From positions 1-22,520 of the forward strand of contig JANDJZ010000955.1 of assembly GCA_027943245.1 (NCBI GenBank): a stretch of 22,520 bases of DNA. The letters are read 5' to 3'. The DNA comes from Acanthamoeba sp. SK_2022b. Its lineage: Eukaryota > Discosea > Longamoebia > Acanthamoebidae. The notes beneath the pieces are model-generated. The model was not told the origin of the DNA and made no database searches. It saw only the letters and a list, made by a program, of their open reading frames with translations. Position numbers and translations under genes: made by a program. Below, one piece after another: positions 22,049-22,520 of this stretch; within the stretch, counting starts at the first letter, position 1, and every line of letters begins with the position of its first letter.

Positions 22049-22171
22049 GGCATCCCTGCGTGGAATCTTGGCGAAGCCGCGCCGCCAAGGCTGCGCCCGG
22101 CCGGTGCGGCAATGTTCTGAGACAGGCCAGCGGCCAGACAGCGCAGGACAGCGCTGCAAGCAGCCAAGGGC

Positions 22172-22520
22172 TCAGGCGATCAACAGCAACAAGGGAGGCC
22201 CGCGCGGCGGCAGCGGCGCGCCGACCAGGGAGGCAATGCGGGCAGAGACGATGGGCTGCAGCGCGCGGCCCATCGGCTGCAGTTGCGCCCAGGAGGGAGG
22301 GATATGCGCCGGCGGCGGCGTCACCGCCAGGCACAGAGGGCAGTCCAGCGAATGCTGGGCAGACACCGCCTGTCCTTCTTCACCGTTGACCACGACCAGC
22401 CTGACGCTGCCGCCAGCCGTGCAGACCAGCTCCATGGCCTGGGGGTGCACCAGGGGCGATGCAATGGCCAGGCCCAGCGTCAGCGCGAACCACGCCATGA
22501 CCAGGCGGGCCAGTGGGACG
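22172..22520 (-). CDS. DUF2946-like small exported/membrane protein, cut by the window edge
   Basis: The minus strand is open from the window edge to the stop at 22172. An internal ATG at 22498 would give 108 residues, but the codons before it (LARLV) look like the start of the same hydrophobic helix, so the true start probably lies outside the window. The visible part has a hydrophobic N-terminal helix (VMAWFALTLGLAIASPL), then PQAMELVCTAGG, a HSLDCPLCL motif and a proline-rich C-terminus. A CxxC next to His after a single helix is the pattern of DUF2946 proteins, which are found beside copper-related genes. The SCO1/SenC gene follows by 123 bp. Metal binding is inferred. Confidence 0.75.
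   Translation of the reverse strand, partial: VPLARLVMAWFALTLGLAIASPLVHPQAMELVCTAGGSVRLVVVNGEEGQAVSAQHSLDCPLCLAVTPPPAHIPPSWAQLQPMGRALQPIVSARIASLVGAPLPPRGPPLLLLIA

Noticed and set aside
1..22520. CRISPR arrays, rRNA, tRNA, transposase or integrase genes
   Set aside because: No regular repeat-spacer array, RNA gene or recombinase motif was seen on either strand.

Overview
The window is a GC-rich piece of a betaproteobacterial chromosome, most likely Comamonadaceae (Delftia/Comamonas/Acidovorax-like). This rests on the type-4 porin, the orphan Bug/TctC solute receptors, the beta-keto acid cleavage enzymes (BKACE), the C-terminal sorting-type signal and the codon usage. I could not run a database search, so family names come from reading motifs and the taxonomy is an inference.

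Positions 1-9929 hold an accessory catabolic region built from two related modules. After the 5' part of a porin gene (1-532, minus), module A runs on the plus strand: Bug receptor, TauD/TfdA-type 2-oxoglutarate dioxygenase, BKACE. Module B runs on the minus strand from 8759 down to 3734: TauD-type dioxygenase, BKACE, Bug receptor, zinc-independent quinone oxidoreductase (QOR), AraC-family regulator. A second AraC regulator (8922-9929) is divergent from module B. The two BKACE genes are about 89-90 % identical and lie in inverted orientation, with long nearly identical DNA blocks, while the two dioxygenases and two receptors are much more diverged. Both control regions (612-646 and 8858-8892) carry a pair of 14-bp direct repeats exactly 21 bp apart with consensus TGCAnTTCATGCCA, as expected for an AraC-family operator. 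I infer one co-regulated uptake and oxidation/cleavage system for an unknown acid.

Positions 9930-13071 carry the assimilatory nitrite reductase genes nirB and nirD behind a complete match to the sigma-54 -24/-12 promoter consensus (10094-10110), preceded by a perfect 15-bp-arm inverted repeat. Nitrogen-limited, RpoN-dependent expression follows by inference.

Positions 13072-16684 hold an exported protein with a C-terminal sorting-type tail, a low-molecular-weight protein tyrosine phosphatase, a membrane protein, a small exported cysteine-containing protein, and a remnant of a GGDEF-domain 3' end.

Positions 16960-19300 are markedly AT-rich and look horizontally acquired. They contain a gene for an exported protein with a GWACD-type domain followed by a permuted NlpC/P60-like domain, broken by one in-frame TAA, then an overlapping gene for a membrane-anchored helical protein. 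Positions 19318-22520 return to GC-rich DNA: a membrane PAS-GGDEF diguanylate cyclase, a SCO1/SenC copper lipoprotein and a DUF2946-like protein cut by the window edge.
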